From Cupriavidus pauculus (lineage in GTDB: Bacteria; Pseudomonadota; Gammaproteobacteria; Burkholderiales; Burkholderiaceae): a stretch of 53,026 nucleotides of DNA. The stretch covers positions 1-53,026 of the forward strand of contig NZ_BPUO01000026.1 in assembly GCF_022179805.1 (NCBI RefSeq), written 5' to 3'. Under the pieces are notes generated by a model. That model was not told the DNA's origin. It did not search any database and worked only from the letters and a program-made list of their open reading frames with translations. Position numbers and translations under genes: made by a program. The first letter of the stretch is position 1, and each line of letters opens with the position of its first letter. Positions 42,051 to 50,570 of the stretch are shown piece by piece.

Positions 42051-43190
42051 ATGGCAAAACGTGACTACTACGAAGTGCTCGGGGTAGGCAAGGACGCGAG
42101 CGACGACGAGTTCAAGAAGGCCTATCGCAAGCTCGCGATGAAGTACCACCCGGACCGCAATCCGGACAACAAGGAAGCCGAGGAGAAATTCAAGGAGGTC
42201 AAGGAGGCCTACGAGATGCTCTCCGACCCCGAGAAGAAGGCTGCCTACGACCAGTACGGCCATGCGGGCGTTGACCCGAACATGGCGGGCGGGTTTGGCG
42301 CCGGCGGTTTCGGCGGCGGTGGATTTGCCGAGGCGTTCGGCGACATCTTTGGCGACATCTTCGGCCAGCAAGCGGCCGGCGGACGGCGCGGCAATGGCCC
42401 GCAAGCCTACCGTGGCGCCGACCTGCGCTACAGCATGGAAATCTCGCTGGAGCAGGCCGCGCACGGCCACGAGGCGCAGATCCGCGTGCCGCACTGGGAC
42501 GATTGCGACCACTGCCACGGCAAGGGCGCCGAGCCCGGATCGTCAGTGGAAACCTGCCCGACCTGTAACGGCATCGGCCAGGTGCGCGTGTCGCAGGGCT
42601 TCTTCACGATGCAGCAGACCTGCCCGAAGTGCCACGGCAGCGGCAAGTTCATTCCCAAGCCCTGCACGAAGTGCCACGGCCAGGGCAAGCTGAAGTCGCA
42701 GAAGACGCTCGAGGTGAAGATTCCGGCCGGTATCGACGAAGGCATGCGCATTCGTTCGTCGGGCAACGGCGAGCCGGGCATCAACGGCGGCCCGCCGGGC
42801 GATCTGTATGTGGAAGTGCACATCAAGGCGCACGAAGTATTCGAGCGCGACGGCGACGACCTGCATTGCCAGATGCCGATCTCGTTCGCCACGGCGGCGC
42901 TGGGCGGCGAGCTGGAAGTGCCGACGCTGGGCGGCAAGGCCAGTTTCCCGGTGCCCGAAGGCACGCAGGCCGGCAAGACGTTCCGGCTGCGCGGCAAGGG
43001 CATCAAGGGCGTGCGCTCGGGCTACCCCGGCGACCTCTACGTGCATGTGAACGTGGAAACGCCGGTCAAGCTGACCGACGCGCAGAAGGAACTGCTGCGC
43101 CAGTTCGATCGCTCGGTGCACGAGGGCGGTTCGCGCCACAGTCCGCAGGAGCAGTCCTGGCTGGACAAGGTCAAGAGCTTCTTCAGCTGA
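42051..43190 (+). CDS. dnaJ: Chaperone protein DnaJ (Hsp40)
   Basis: A 379-residue type I J-protein that stimulates DnaK ATP hydrolysis and delivers clients. J-domain with HPD at 33-35, Gly/Phe-rich linker (AGGFGAGGFGGGGF), zinc domain with four CxxCxGxG repeats (CDHCHGKG, CPTCNGIG, CPKCHGSG, CTKCHGQG), then the substrate-binding beta-sandwich domains. All key residues are intact and the length matches E. coli (376). It follows dnaK by 173 bp, presumably from the same heat-shock transcript, and is closed by a terminator at 43215. Confidence 0.98.
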   Translation: MAKRDYYEVLGVGKDASDDEFKKAYRKLAMKYHPDRNPDNKEAEEKFKEVKEAYEMLSDPEKKAAYDQYGHAGVDPNMAGGFGAGGFGGGGFAEAFGDIFGDIFGQQAAGGRRGNGPQAYRGADLRYSMEISLEQAAHGHEAQIRVPHWDDCDHCHGKGAEPGSSVETCPTCNGIGQVRVSQGFFTMQQTCPKCHGSGKFIPKPCTKCHGQGKLKSQKTLEVKIPAGIDEGMRIRSSGNGEPGINGGPPGDLYVEVHIKAHEVFERDGDDLHCQMPISFATAALGGELEVPTLGGKASFPVPEGTQAGKTFRLRGKGIKGVRSGYPGDLYVHVNVETPVKLTDAQKELLRQFDRSVHEGGSRHSPQEQSWLDKVKSFFS

Positions 43191-43214
43191 CGCCTGCGCG
43201 CGGCTGGAAACAGA

Positions 43215-43248
43215 AACCGGCTACGTGAGCAACGTGGCCGGTTTTTTT
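43215..43248 (+). terminator. Intrinsic terminator of dnaKJ
   Basis: Twelve-bp stem aaccggctacgt / acgtggccggtt (one G-T pair), loop gagca, then seven T residues. Confidence 0.9.
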
Positions 43249-43288
43249 ATGTATTGTTGGTGCTGAATGCGCCGGCTCCCGCCCCCTT

Positions 43289-43345
43289 GTTTTCCCCCCT
43301 CTCCCGCCACGCGGGAGAGGGGCCGGGGGAGAGGGCCAGCCTCAC
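43289..43345. repeat. Dispersed palindromic repeat, copy d (half element)
   Basis: tttcccccctctcccgc-ca-cgcgggagagggg followed by ccgggggagagggc. Only the first palindrome and its G-rich block are present. It lies between the dnaJ terminator and pabBC, within the 5' extension of the pabBC open frame, which argues that translation starts after it. Confidence 0.82.
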
Positions 43346-43371
43346 AAAAGCCGACCACACCTGTATCGTCC

Positions 43372-45219
43372 TTGACCGCTTCCCAAGACTCCTTCGTCCT
43401 GCTCGACGACGCCCACGCGCCCGGCGTTGCCGCATCGCGGCTCTACACCGGCTTCGTGCGCGAAGACAACGTACCGGCCGGCACCGATTGCGCAAGCATC
43501 GACGCGCTGTTGCAGCAGGGCTGGCAGGCCGGATTGCATCTGGCTCTGTTCGCACCCTATGAATTCGGCGGCCACGTGGTCGGCGCACCGGTTCACGTCG
43601 ATGCGGACCTGCCGTTCCATGACGGCGCACTGCGGCTGATGTGGTTCCGCTCGCTGGCGATGCTCGACGCGGACGAGGTCAGGCAGTGGCTTGCCGCGCA
43701 AAGCCCGCCCGGCCCGGCCGGGGTCATCGACGTCACCGCCAACCTTTCGCATCGGCAATACGCCGAGGCCATCGCCCGCATCCACGCGTACATCGAAGCG
43801 GGCGACACCTACCAGGTCAACTTCACGCAACGGCTTCGCTTTGGCGCATTCGGCGACCCTGTGGCGTTCTACGCGGCATTGCGCGACGCGCAGCCGGTGC
43901 CGTTCGGCGTGCTGGCCTGCCTGCCCGACGATGGCTGGGTGCTGTCGCTATCGCCGGAGCTCTTCGTGGCGCACGATGGCGCCGGCCATCTCGTCGCGCG
44001 GCCCATGAAAGGGACGGCGCCGCGCACCGGCGACCCGGAACAGGACAACCGCGCCGCCAAGGTACTGGCCGCCGATGCCAAGAACCGCGCGGAAAACGTG
44101 ATGATCGTCGACCTGCTGCGCAACGACCTGGGACGCGTTGCCGTGCCCGGCAGCGTGGCGGTGCCGGAGCGCTTCGTGGTCGAACCGTTCGGACGCGTGC
44201 TGCAGATGACGTCGACGGTAACAGCCACGACGCGGCCGCAAACGTCGTTCGGCGCGCTGATGCAGGCGTTGTTCCCGTGTGGGTCGATCACAGGTGCCCC
44301 CAAGCGCCGCACCATGCAGATCATCGCCGAGCTGGAGTCGTCGCCACGGGGCCTCTACACAGGCTCGATCGGATGGCTCGACGCGCCGCAGGACGGCGGC
44401 ACGCTGGGCCCGTTTGGCATGTCGGTCGCCATCCGGACGCTGGTGCTCGATGCCGTGGGCGATGACGGCTTGCGGCGCGGCGAGATGGGCGTGGGCGGCG
44501 GCATCGTCCATGACAGCGTGGCCGACGACGAGTTTGCCGAGTGCGGCTGGAAAGCGCGTTTCCTGACCGCGCACGATCCAGGCTTCTCGCTGTTCGAGAC
44601 CATGCATGCGCGCGATGGCGTGGTGTTGCGTCGCGAGCGGCATCTGGCGCGCATCGCGCACTCGTCGAGGGCCTTCGGCTTTGCCATCGATCTGCCGGCC
44701 GTGCGCGCAGCACTTCAAGCGGAGGCGGCGCGCATTGGCGACGGCGACCGGCGCCTGCGGATGAGCATCGACAAGCGCGGCACGCTGACCTTTGCCAGCG
44801 GCGCGCTCGTGCCGCTGCCCGCCGATGGCGTGACGATCGAACTGGCGGAAGAACGACTGGCGGTGGCGGATCCGCTGCGTCGCCACAAGATCAGCGCGCG
44901 TGCGGTCTTTGACGCCGGATGGCAGGCGGCCGAGCGTCGCGGCGCATTCGATGCGCTGTTCTTCAACACACGTGATGAATTGCTTGAGGGCGGCCGGACG
45001 TCGGTGTTCGTCAAGGTTGACGGGCAGTGGATGACGCCGCCGCTGTCGGCGGACATCTTGCCGGGCGTGATGCGTGCGGTGGTGCTGGAGGAGGGCGATG
45101 CGCTGGTCGACGGTCCGGTGATGGAGGCCGTGGTCACGCGCGAGATGGTGTTGCGGGCGGAGGCGGTGGTGGTGGTGAATGCGCTGCGCGGGGTGATGCG
45201 GGCTGAGCTAGTGTGTTAG
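43372..45219 (+). CDS. pabBC: Fused aminodeoxychorismate synthase component I / aminodeoxychorismate lyase (PabB-PabC)
   Basis: A protein of about 615 residues joining two steps of p-aminobenzoate (folate) synthesis. The N-terminal two-thirds is PabB-like: YQVNFTQRL, RPMKGTAPR, AENVMIVDLLRNDLGRV, FPCGSITGAPKRRTMQII and the late ELESSPRGLYTGSIG. The last third is a class IV PLP aminotransferase fold (GFSLFETMH, HKISARAVFDAG with the PLP lysine, LLEGGRTSVFVK). The PabA glutaminase is not encoded here. The start is uncertain: the only ATG (43267) would translate through dispersed repeat copy d, so a TTG at 43372 (then TASQDSFVLLDD) is preferred, although no ribosome binding site is clear. Confidence 0.88.
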   Translation: MTASQDSFVLLDDAHAPGVAASRLYTGFVREDNVPAGTDCASIDALLQQGWQAGLHLALFAPYEFGGHVVGAPVHVDADLPFHDGALRLMWFRSLAMLDADEVRQWLAAQSPPGPAGVIDVTANLSHRQYAEAIARIHAYIEAGDTYQVNFTQRLRFGAFGDPVAFYAALRDAQPVPFGVLACLPDDGWVLSLSPELFVAHDGAGHLVARPMKGTAPRTGDPEQDNRAAKVLAADAKNRAENVMIVDLLRNDLGRVAVPGSVAVPERFVVEPFGRVLQMTSTVTATTRPQTSFGALMQALFPCGSITGAPKRRTMQIIAELESSPRGLYTGSIGWLDAPQDGGTLGPFGMSVAIRTLVLDAVGDDGLRRGEMGVGGGIVHDSVADDEFAECGWKARFLTAHDPGFSLFETMHARDGVVLRRERHLARIAHSSRAFGFAIDLPAVRAALQAEAARIGDGDRRLRMSIDKRGTLTFASGALVPLPADGVTIELAEERLAVADPLRRHKISARAVFDAGWQAAERRGAFDALFFNTRDELLEGGRTSVFVKVDGQWMTPPLSADILPGVMRAVVLEEGDALVDGPVMEAVVTREMVLRAEAVVVVNALRGVMRAELVC

Positions 45220-45232
45220 CTATCCCACTGGG

Positions 45233-45270
45233 TTTTCTCCCCTCTCCCGCTTCGCGGGAGAGGGGAGCTT
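45233..45270. repeat. Dispersed palindromic repeat, copy e (single palindrome)
   Basis: A perfect 12-bp hairpin cccctctcccgc-ttc-gcgggagagggg preceded by ttttct. It sits between the convergent pabBC and panB genes and is the minimal form of the repeat, well placed to stop transcription from both sides. Confidence 0.85.
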
Positions 45271-45294
45271 ACTTCCAGCGTGGATTGACCGGCC

Positions 45295-46116
45295 TCAAGC
45301 CGAAAACGTATGTTCCACCGCCGGGAAGCTGCTGTCCTTCACTGCGGCCACATACGCCCGCACGGCCGCTTCGATCGAAGTCTGGCCTTCCATGAAGTTG
45401 CGCACGAACTTGGCCTTGCGGCCCGGGTAGATGTGCAGCATGTCCTGCAGCACCAGCACCTGGCCAGAGCAATCCACGCCCGCGCCGATGCCGATAGTCG
45501 GCACCTTCAGCAGCGCGGTCACTTCGCCGGCCAACGTGGCGGGCACCGCTTCCATCAGAATCACCTGGGCGCCAGCGGCCTCCAGCGCCTGCGCGTCGCG
45601 CTTGAGTTGTGCAGCGCCGGCTTCGGTCTTGCCTTGCACCTTGAAACCGCCGAACGCGTGAACCGATTGCGGGGTCAGGCCGATATGCGCGCAGACCGGA
45701 ATGCTGCGCTCGATCAGGAACTTCACGATCGGCGCCAGCCATTCGCCGCCTTCGAGCTTGACCATCTGCGCACCGGCGCGCATCAGCGTGGCCGCGCTCT
45801 CGAATGCTTTCTCAGGCGTGGGATACGTGCCGAACGGCAGGTCCGCGACCAGCAGGGCGGTCTGGTTGCCGCGCGCCACGCATTCGGTGTGGTAGGCCAT
45901 GTGTTCCAGCGTGACGGGCAGCGTGGTCTGCTGGCCCTGCATCACGTTGCCGAGCGAATCGCCAACCAGGATCATTTCCACGCCGCAGTAGTCCAGCAGC
46001 GACGCGAAGCTGGAGTCGTAGGCGGTCAGCATGACGATCTTGTCGCCGGCATCGTGCATGGCCTGCAGTTTGGTGATGGTGACGGTCTTGCGGGAGGGGT
46101 CGAGGAGGTAACTCAT
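45295..46116 (-). CDS. panB: 3-methyl-2-oxobutanoate hydroxymethyltransferase PanB
   Basis: A 273-residue TIM-barrel enzyme that adds a hydroxymethyl group from methylene-THF to 2-oxoisovalerate, the first step of pantothenate synthesis. Seen: MLTAYDSSFA, the metal-binding VGDSLGNVMQG and VADLPFGTY, VKLEGG, AHIGLTPQSVHAFGGFKVQG, and catalytic Glu in VILMEAVPA. The start at 46116 (MSYLLD) matches family starts, preferred over an upstream frame of 12 codons. It ends the perM-to-panB minus-strand cluster, 118 bp after the deoxynucleoside kinase gene. panC/panD are not here. Confidence 0.96.
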   Translation of the reverse strand: MSYLLDPSRKTVTITKLQAMHDAGDKIVMLTAYDSSFASLLDYCGVEMILVGDSLGNVMQGQQTTLPVTLEHMAYHTECVARGNQTALLVADLPFGTYPTPEKAFESAATLMRAGAQMVKLEGGEWLAPIVKFLIERSIPVCAHIGLTPQSVHAFGGFKVQGKTEAGAAQLKRDAQALEAAGAQVILMEAVPATLAGEVTALLKVPTIGIGAGVDCSGQVLVLQDMLHIYPGRKAKFVRNFMEGQTSIEAAVRAYVAAVKDSSFPAVEHTFSA

Positions 46117-46234
46117 GGCAGTGCCCGTAGGAGTGGCGGCCGTGGATCGCACGAAGTACTTCGGCGGTGGCCTGTCGTTATCGTGTTGTGCTGCCGGGGG
46201 CCTTAGGCGCGTCTTTGCAGCGGCTATGGAGCAG

Positions 46235-46876
46235 TCAGGACGCCGCGAGATTCAGAAAGGCCTTGCGGCCCCGCATGTTCTCGATGCGCGACAGTAGTGT
46301 ACGGAAATCGACGTCGTTGTCCACCGGATTGAAGTGGGCGGTATCGACGATCAGCACGGGCGCGTCGTCATAGCGGTGGAACAGCTCGCCGTAGGCATCG
46401 TGCAGGCGCTGCAGGTACGACTCGTCGATGCCGGTTTCGCCAGGCAGCGCGCGCCGCAGGATGCGTTCGCGCAGCAGCGATGGCGTGGCCTGGAGCATGA
46501 TGACCAGGTCCACCCGCTGGGGCGGCACCTGCAGCCGAGCGGCCAGCGCGTCGTAGAGCGCGAGCTCGTCGGCCTCCAGCGTCAGCGCGGCGTAGAGACG
46601 GTCACGCGCATGGAGAAAATTCGAGATCATGCGATGGCCCGCGAGCATCGCCGCGTGCCACTGCTGCAATTGCGTGGCGCGCTGGTTCAGGCAGGCGAGT
46701 TGCATCGGCAGCGCGTAGCGCTGCGGTTCGCGATAGAAGCGTTCCAGGAATGGATTGTGGCGCGCGCCATCGGGCAGTTCGCCAGCCCGCAGGTGTTGCG
46801 CCAGGCGCTGCGCCAACGAGGCCTTGCCCGATCCCATCGGGCCTTCCACGACGATGCGGCGCAGATGATCGAGCAT
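46235..46876 (-). CDS. Deoxynucleoside kinase family protein (dGK/dAK-like)
   Basis: A 213-residue P-loop kinase. The N-terminal IVVEGPMGSGKASLAQRLA is the Walker A; ISNFLHARDRLYAAL, with the conserved DR(F/L) region, and LRERILRRALPGETGI, the arginine-rich lid, are characteristic of deoxyguanosine/deoxyadenosine kinases. It would phosphorylate deoxynucleosides in salvage; the preferred base cannot be told from sequence. It follows folK by 20 bp on the minus strand in a conserved betaproteobacterial order (pcnB-folK-dNK-panB). Confidence 0.88.
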   Translation of the reverse strand: MLDHLRRIVVEGPMGSGKASLAQRLAQHLRAGELPDGARHNPFLERFYREPQRYALPMQLACLNQRATQLQQWHAAMLAGHRMISNFLHARDRLYAALTLEADELALYDALAARLQVPPQRVDLVIMLQATPSLLRERILRRALPGETGIDESYLQRLHDAYGELFHRYDDAPVLIVDTAHFNPVDNDVDFRTLLSRIENMRGRKAFLNLAAS

Positions 46877-46896
46877 GGGTCAGACGCCCTGCGCGC

Positions 46897-47415
46897 TCAC
46901 GCGTTGGATTTGCCTTCCTGCAAGCGGGTGCACTTGCATGAGGAAAGCTTCTCGATGCGCTGGCCTTGCACGCCAGGCAGGTGGTCGGCGGCGCGGCCGC
47001 GTCCCGGAATTTCCAGGGCGGCGTCCAGCTCGACCAGGGGTACCAGCACGAACGCGCGTTCGGTGATGCGCGGGTGCGGCACGGTCAGCGTTTCGGTATT
47101 GATCGATTCGGCGCCGAACAGCAGCAGGTCCAGGTCCAGCGTGCGCGGCGCGTTGTGGAACGGCCGCTCGCGGCCGAACTGGTCTTCGATGTGGTGGCAG
47201 ATGCGCAGCAGTTGCGGCGCCGTGAACGGCGTCTCGATCTTGACCACGGCATTGAAGTAGTCGTCGCCCGTGGCGTCGACCGGTGCCGTGCGATAGAACG
47301 ACGACCGGGCGACGATCGAGATGCCGACCTGCTGGGCCAGGCACACGATGGCGTCCTTCAGTGCCTGGCGCGCATCGCCAAGATTGGCGCCGATGCCGAT
47401 GAAGGCAAGCGTCAT
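46897..47415 (-). CDS. folK: 2-amino-4-hydroxy-6-hydroxymethyldihydropteridine pyrophosphokinase FolK
   Basis: A 172-residue enzyme that pyrophosphorylates hydroxymethyl-dihydropterin with ATP, the step before dihydropteroate synthase. Seen: the N-terminal AFIGIGANLGD, RSSFYRTAPV, and the HPPK signature FHNAPRTLDLDLLLF with Mg-binding aspartates, then VPHPRITERAFVLVPL. The ATG at 47415 has CGGAGGAA upstream, located in the end of pcnB, and lies 1 bp after the pcnB stop, so the two are translationally coupled. Confidence 0.96.
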   Translation of the reverse strand: MTLAFIGIGANLGDARQALKDAIVCLAQQVGISIVARSSFYRTAPVDATGDDYFNAVVKIETPFTAPQLLRICHHIEDQFGRERPFHNAPRTLDLDLLLFGAESINTETLTVPHPRITERAFVLVPLVELDAALEIPGRGRAADHLPGVQGQRIEKLSSCKCTRLQEGKSNA

Positions 47416-47416
47416 G

Positions 47417-49018
47417 TTATTCCTCCGGCTGGGCGCGGCGGGATCCCGGTTCGGACTGACCTCCATCGGCCCCACCGTTCGTTTCCGCCTCGCTGCGGGA
47501 AGACACTTTATCTGATTTCCGCGGACTGCGTCGGCGGCGCCGTTTGCGTGCCGGCGCCTCGCCATCGGTGCCGTCCGGGCCGTCGCCAGCCTCGCCGGCA
47601 TCGGATCCCTCGCCACCTTCCCGGCTGCCGCCACCACCACCCCGGCCCGACTTGCCGCGCGCGGGCCGTGCGGCCTCGAGCAGCGCCTCGCGCTCGTCGG
47701 GATGTGCGTTCTGGAAGTCGGTCCACCACTGGCCCACCTCGGCCGGCTGCTCGCCTGCCTCGCAGCGCAGTTGCAGGAAGTCGTAGCCCGCACGGAAACG
47801 CGGCGATTCCAGCAGGCGGTACGGCATGCGGCCCACGCGCTTCTCAAAGCGCGGCTGCATGCCCCAGATATCGCGCATGTCGGTGACAAAGCGGCGCTGG
47901 ATTGCCAACTGGCCGGTCTGCTTTTCCAGCACCATGTCCATGGCCGTGTTGAGCGCGGCAATCGGGTGCTCGCCTTCCTCACGCAGCTTGGTCCAGCGCT
48001 GCAGCACGTGGTGCCACAGCAGCGACGCGAACAGGAACCCGGGCGATACCGGCTTGCCCGCCTGCACGCGCCGGTCGGTGTTGTCGAGCGCCAGTTGCAC
48101 GAAGCGCTGGCCCATGGGCTGCTCGATCGCCACGTCCAGCAGCGGCAGCAGGCCCTTGTGCAGGCCGGCCTTGCGCAGTTCCTGCAGCGATGCCCAGGCA
48201 TGGCCCGACATCAGCAGCTTGAGCATTTCGTCGAACAGACGCGCGCTGGGCACGTTGTGGATCAGCGGCGCCAGTTCGGCGATGGGCGCGCGCGTTTCCT
48301 CGTCGATGCCGAAACCGGTCTTGGCGGCAAAGCGCACCACGCGCAGCATGCGCACGGGGTCTTCGCGGTAGCGCGTGACCGGGTCGCCGATCATGCGCAG
48401 CGTGCGCGCGCGGATGTCTTCCATGCCGTGATGGTAGTCATGCACGGTCTGCGCGGCCGGGTCGTAGTACATCGCGTTGATCGTGAAGTCGCGGCGCTCG
48501 GCGTCCTCGGCTTGCGATCCCCACACGTTGTCGCGCAGCACGCGGCCGCTGGCATCAATCGCGTGCGTCTTGCTGTCGAGTTCGGCCCGCTTCAGGCGGC
48601 GGCCTTCGGGCAGCGTTTCGCTGGCCACGGCGTCCACCAGTGCGCGGAACGTCGACACTTCGATGATTTCCTGCTCGCGCCCGCCGTAGAACGTCACGTG
48701 CACGATCTGGAAACGGCGGCCGATGATGCGCGAGCGGCGGAACAGCGCCTGCACCTGTTCCGGCGTGGCGTTGGTGGCCACGTCGAAGTCCTTGGGCTTG
48801 ATGCCCAGCAGCAGGTCGCGTACCGCGCCACCGACGATGAACGCCTGGTAGCCGGCCTGCTGGAGCGTCGAGGTGACCTTGACCGCGTTGCGGGAGATCA
48901 GCGAGGGATCGATCCGGTGCTCGTCCACGCCAACCACGCGTGGGGTGTGGGCGCGGCCCGTGCGGCGCTGTTTGGGTCCCGGTTTGCCAAGCAGCCGGGT
49001 GATGAGCTTCTTGATCAC
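47417..49018 (-). CDS. pcnB: Poly(A) polymerase I PcnB
   Basis: A 533-residue nucleotidyltransferase that adds poly(A) tails to RNA 3' ends, promoting decay and controlling plasmid antisense RNAs. Seen: the head-domain GGAVRDLLLG and KDFDVAT (catalytic Asp pair), RRDFTINAMYYD, and the YREDPVRMLRVVRFAAK block that favours poly(A) polymerase over CCA-adding enzyme. The C-terminus from about residue 445 is low-complexity (Gly/Glu/Asp-rich, then RKRRRRRSPRKSDK), longer than in E. coli PcnB (about 465) and probably an RNA-binding tail. The start is GTG at 49018, 1 bp after the HAD-phosphatase stop. Confidence 0.94.
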   Translation of the reverse strand: MIKKLITRLLGKPGPKQRRTGRAHTPRVVGVDEHRIDPSLISRNAVKVTSTLQQAGYQAFIVGGAVRDLLLGIKPKDFDVATNATPEQVQALFRRSRIIGRRFQIVHVTFYGGREQEIIEVSTFRALVDAVASETLPEGRRLKRAELDSKTHAIDASGRVLRDNVWGSQAEDAERRDFTINAMYYDPAAQTVHDYHHGMEDIRARTLRMIGDPVTRYREDPVRMLRVVRFAAKTGFGIDEETRAPIAELAPLIHNVPSARLFDEMLKLLMSGHAWASLQELRKAGLHKGLLPLLDVAIEQPMGQRFVQLALDNTDRRVQAGKPVSPGFLFASLLWHHVLQRWTKLREEGEHPIAALNTAMDMVLEKQTGQLAIQRRFVTDMRDIWGMQPRFEKRVGRMPYRLLESPRFRAGYDFLQLRCEAGEQPAEVGQWWTDFQNAHPDEREALLEAARPARGKSGRGGGGGSREGGEGSDAGEAGDGPDGTDGEAPARKRRRRRSPRKSDKVSSRSEAETNGGADGGQSEPGSRRAQPEE

Positions 49019-49019
49019 G

Positions 49020-49694
49020 TCAGAACAGGTCCATGATGCGCCAGCCAGCCGCTGCCGCGTGGTTGCGCAGCCGGTCGTCCGGGTTGGCGGCGATGGGCTC
49101 GCTGACCTTTTCGAGCAGCGGCAGGTCGTTGGCCGAATCGCTATAGAACGTGGTGGTGCCGAAGTCGTCCCACTTGGCGCCCAGGCTCTTGAGCCAGCTT
49201 TCCACCCGCGTGATCTTGCCTTCGCGGAAGCTGGGTACGCCGGCTACTTCGCCGGTGAACGCGCTCTCGGCCTTGCCGTCGATCGTTTCGGGGTCGGTGG
49301 CAATCAGATGCTTGATACCGAACGCCTGGGCGATGGGCGCGGTGACGAAACTGTTGGTGGCGGTGACCACGGCGCACAGGTCGCCGGCTTCCAGGTGCTT
49401 GTACACCAGTGCCTTGGCCTGCGGCGTGATGACCGGCTCGATGACTTCGTGCATGAAGCGCACGCGCCATTGGTCCAGGCGGTCACGCGGGTTGGCCGCC
49501 AGCGGCGCCAGCGCAAAGCGCAGGAATTCCTGGATATTGAGCGTCCCAGCCTTGTATTGGCTGTAGAACTCGTCGTTCTTGCGACGATACGATTCCTCGT
49601 CGACGACGCCCATGCGGACCAGGAAGCGGCCCCATTCGTGGTCGCTATCGGTCGGGATCAGGGTGTGGTCGAGGTCAAACAGTGCCAGATTCAT
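49020..49694 (-). CDS. HAD-IB family phosphatase (SerB-like)
   Basis: A 224-residue haloacid-dehalogenase hydrolase. Motif I is LFDLDHTLI with the nucleophile Asp near residue 7, motif II is VVTATNSF, the lysine is in FREGK, and motif III is YSDSANDLPLL. A helical cap lies between motifs I and II. This subgroup acts on small phosphomonoesters; phosphoserine and histidinol phosphate are typical possibilities, but the sequence does not decide. The ATG at 49694 is preferred over an upstream frame extension of 23 codons. It sits between hda and pcnB, 105 bp after hda and 1 bp before pcnB. Confidence 0.9.
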   Translation of the reverse strand: MNLALFDLDHTLIPTDSDHEWGRFLVRMGVVDEESYRRKNDEFYSQYKAGTLNIQEFLRFALAPLAANPRDRLDQWRVRFMHEVIEPVITPQAKALVYKHLEAGDLCAVVTATNSFVTAPIAQAFGIKHLIATDPETIDGKAESAFTGEVAGVPSFREGKITRVESWLKSLGAKWDDFGTTTFYSDSANDLPLLEKVSEPIAANPDDRLRNHAAAAGWRIMDLF

Positions 49695-49799
49695 GGGGCG
49701 CGATTTTACATTAAGGTGCAACGGGCGGTCGGTGCGGCCCGGGCGGAAGCGGAGCGGCATCATGGCCGGCCCCGCGCTGGGAGCGGATCGTTAAGGCCG

Positions 49800-50513
49800 T
49801 TACTCCCGGAATTCGGCGAACATTTCGCGCAGTAGCGGCAGCGTCACCGCGCGTTTGCGCTCCAGTGCGTACATGTCCAGCGCGTCCAGCAGCGCCATCA
49901 GGCTGGGCATGTCGCGGTAGTGCCGCGTCACCAGCCAGTGCGGAATCTCGGGCGACAACTGCAGCCCGCGTTCCTTGGCCGCCTGTACCAGCGCGGTCAT
50001 CTTGTCCTCGTCGGATAGCGGCTGGAGCTGGTAGACCAGCCCCCAGCCGAGTCGTGTGCGCAAATCTTCACGTACGGGCATGGCAAGCGGCGCAAGGCCA
50101 CCCGCCACGATGAGGGCGCAACGAACGTGAGCGCGCACTTCGTTGTAAAGCGAGAACACGGCGATCTGGCGCGCTTCGTCCAGACCTTCGACATTGTCGA
50201 CGGTATAGATCTGGCAGGCCGGGTCGAAGATGAAGTCGGCCAGCGCGTGGTGCGGGCTCAGGTAGCGGCAGTTCAGGCCGATGTGGATGGCCGTGTCGCA
50301 TACGGCATGCAGCAGGTGCGTGCGGCCAGACCCCATGTCGCCCCACAGGTAGAACAGGCGGTCATTGGCCTGCTCGCGCGCCACCAGGCCGGGCAGGTCG
50401 CGCAGGCGCTGCACCGGCTCGCGGTTGGCGGCCACGAAGAAATTGTCGAACGTGGACGGGGGCGGGCTGCCCAGTTCCAGCGACAGCTGCTTATGACTTT
50501 GACGCGGTGACAT
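49800..50513 (-). CDS. hda: Hda, regulatory inactivator of DnaA
   Basis: A 237-residue AAA+ protein that binds the DNA-loaded sliding clamp and triggers hydrolysis of DnaA-ATP, preventing re-initiation. The N-terminal clamp-binding motif QLSLEL (9-14) is present. Walker A is GDMGSGRTHLL (58 onward) with Arg in place of the usual Lys, as I recall for E. coli Hda. The Walker B-like IYTVDNVEGLD, and the C-terminal AAA lid, follow. It lies 57 bp after the perM-type gene and ahead of the HAD gene on the minus strand, a common betaproteobacterial order. Confidence 0.94.
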   Translation of the reverse strand: MSPRQSHKQLSLELGSPPPSTFDNFFVAANREPVQRLRDLPGLVAREQANDRLFYLWGDMGSGRTHLLHAVCDTAIHIGLNCRYLSPHHALADFIFDPACQIYTVDNVEGLDEARQIAVFSLYNEVRAHVRCALIVAGGLAPLAMPVREDLRTRLGWGLVYQLQPLSDEDKMTALVQAAKERGLQLSPEIPHWLVTRHYRDMPSLMALLDALDMYALERKRAVTLPLLREMFAEFRE

Positions 50514-50570
50514 GACGAATCCGTTGCTTGCGCGATACGTGCCGGGGCCTGGGGCCGAGTTGATGTCGAA

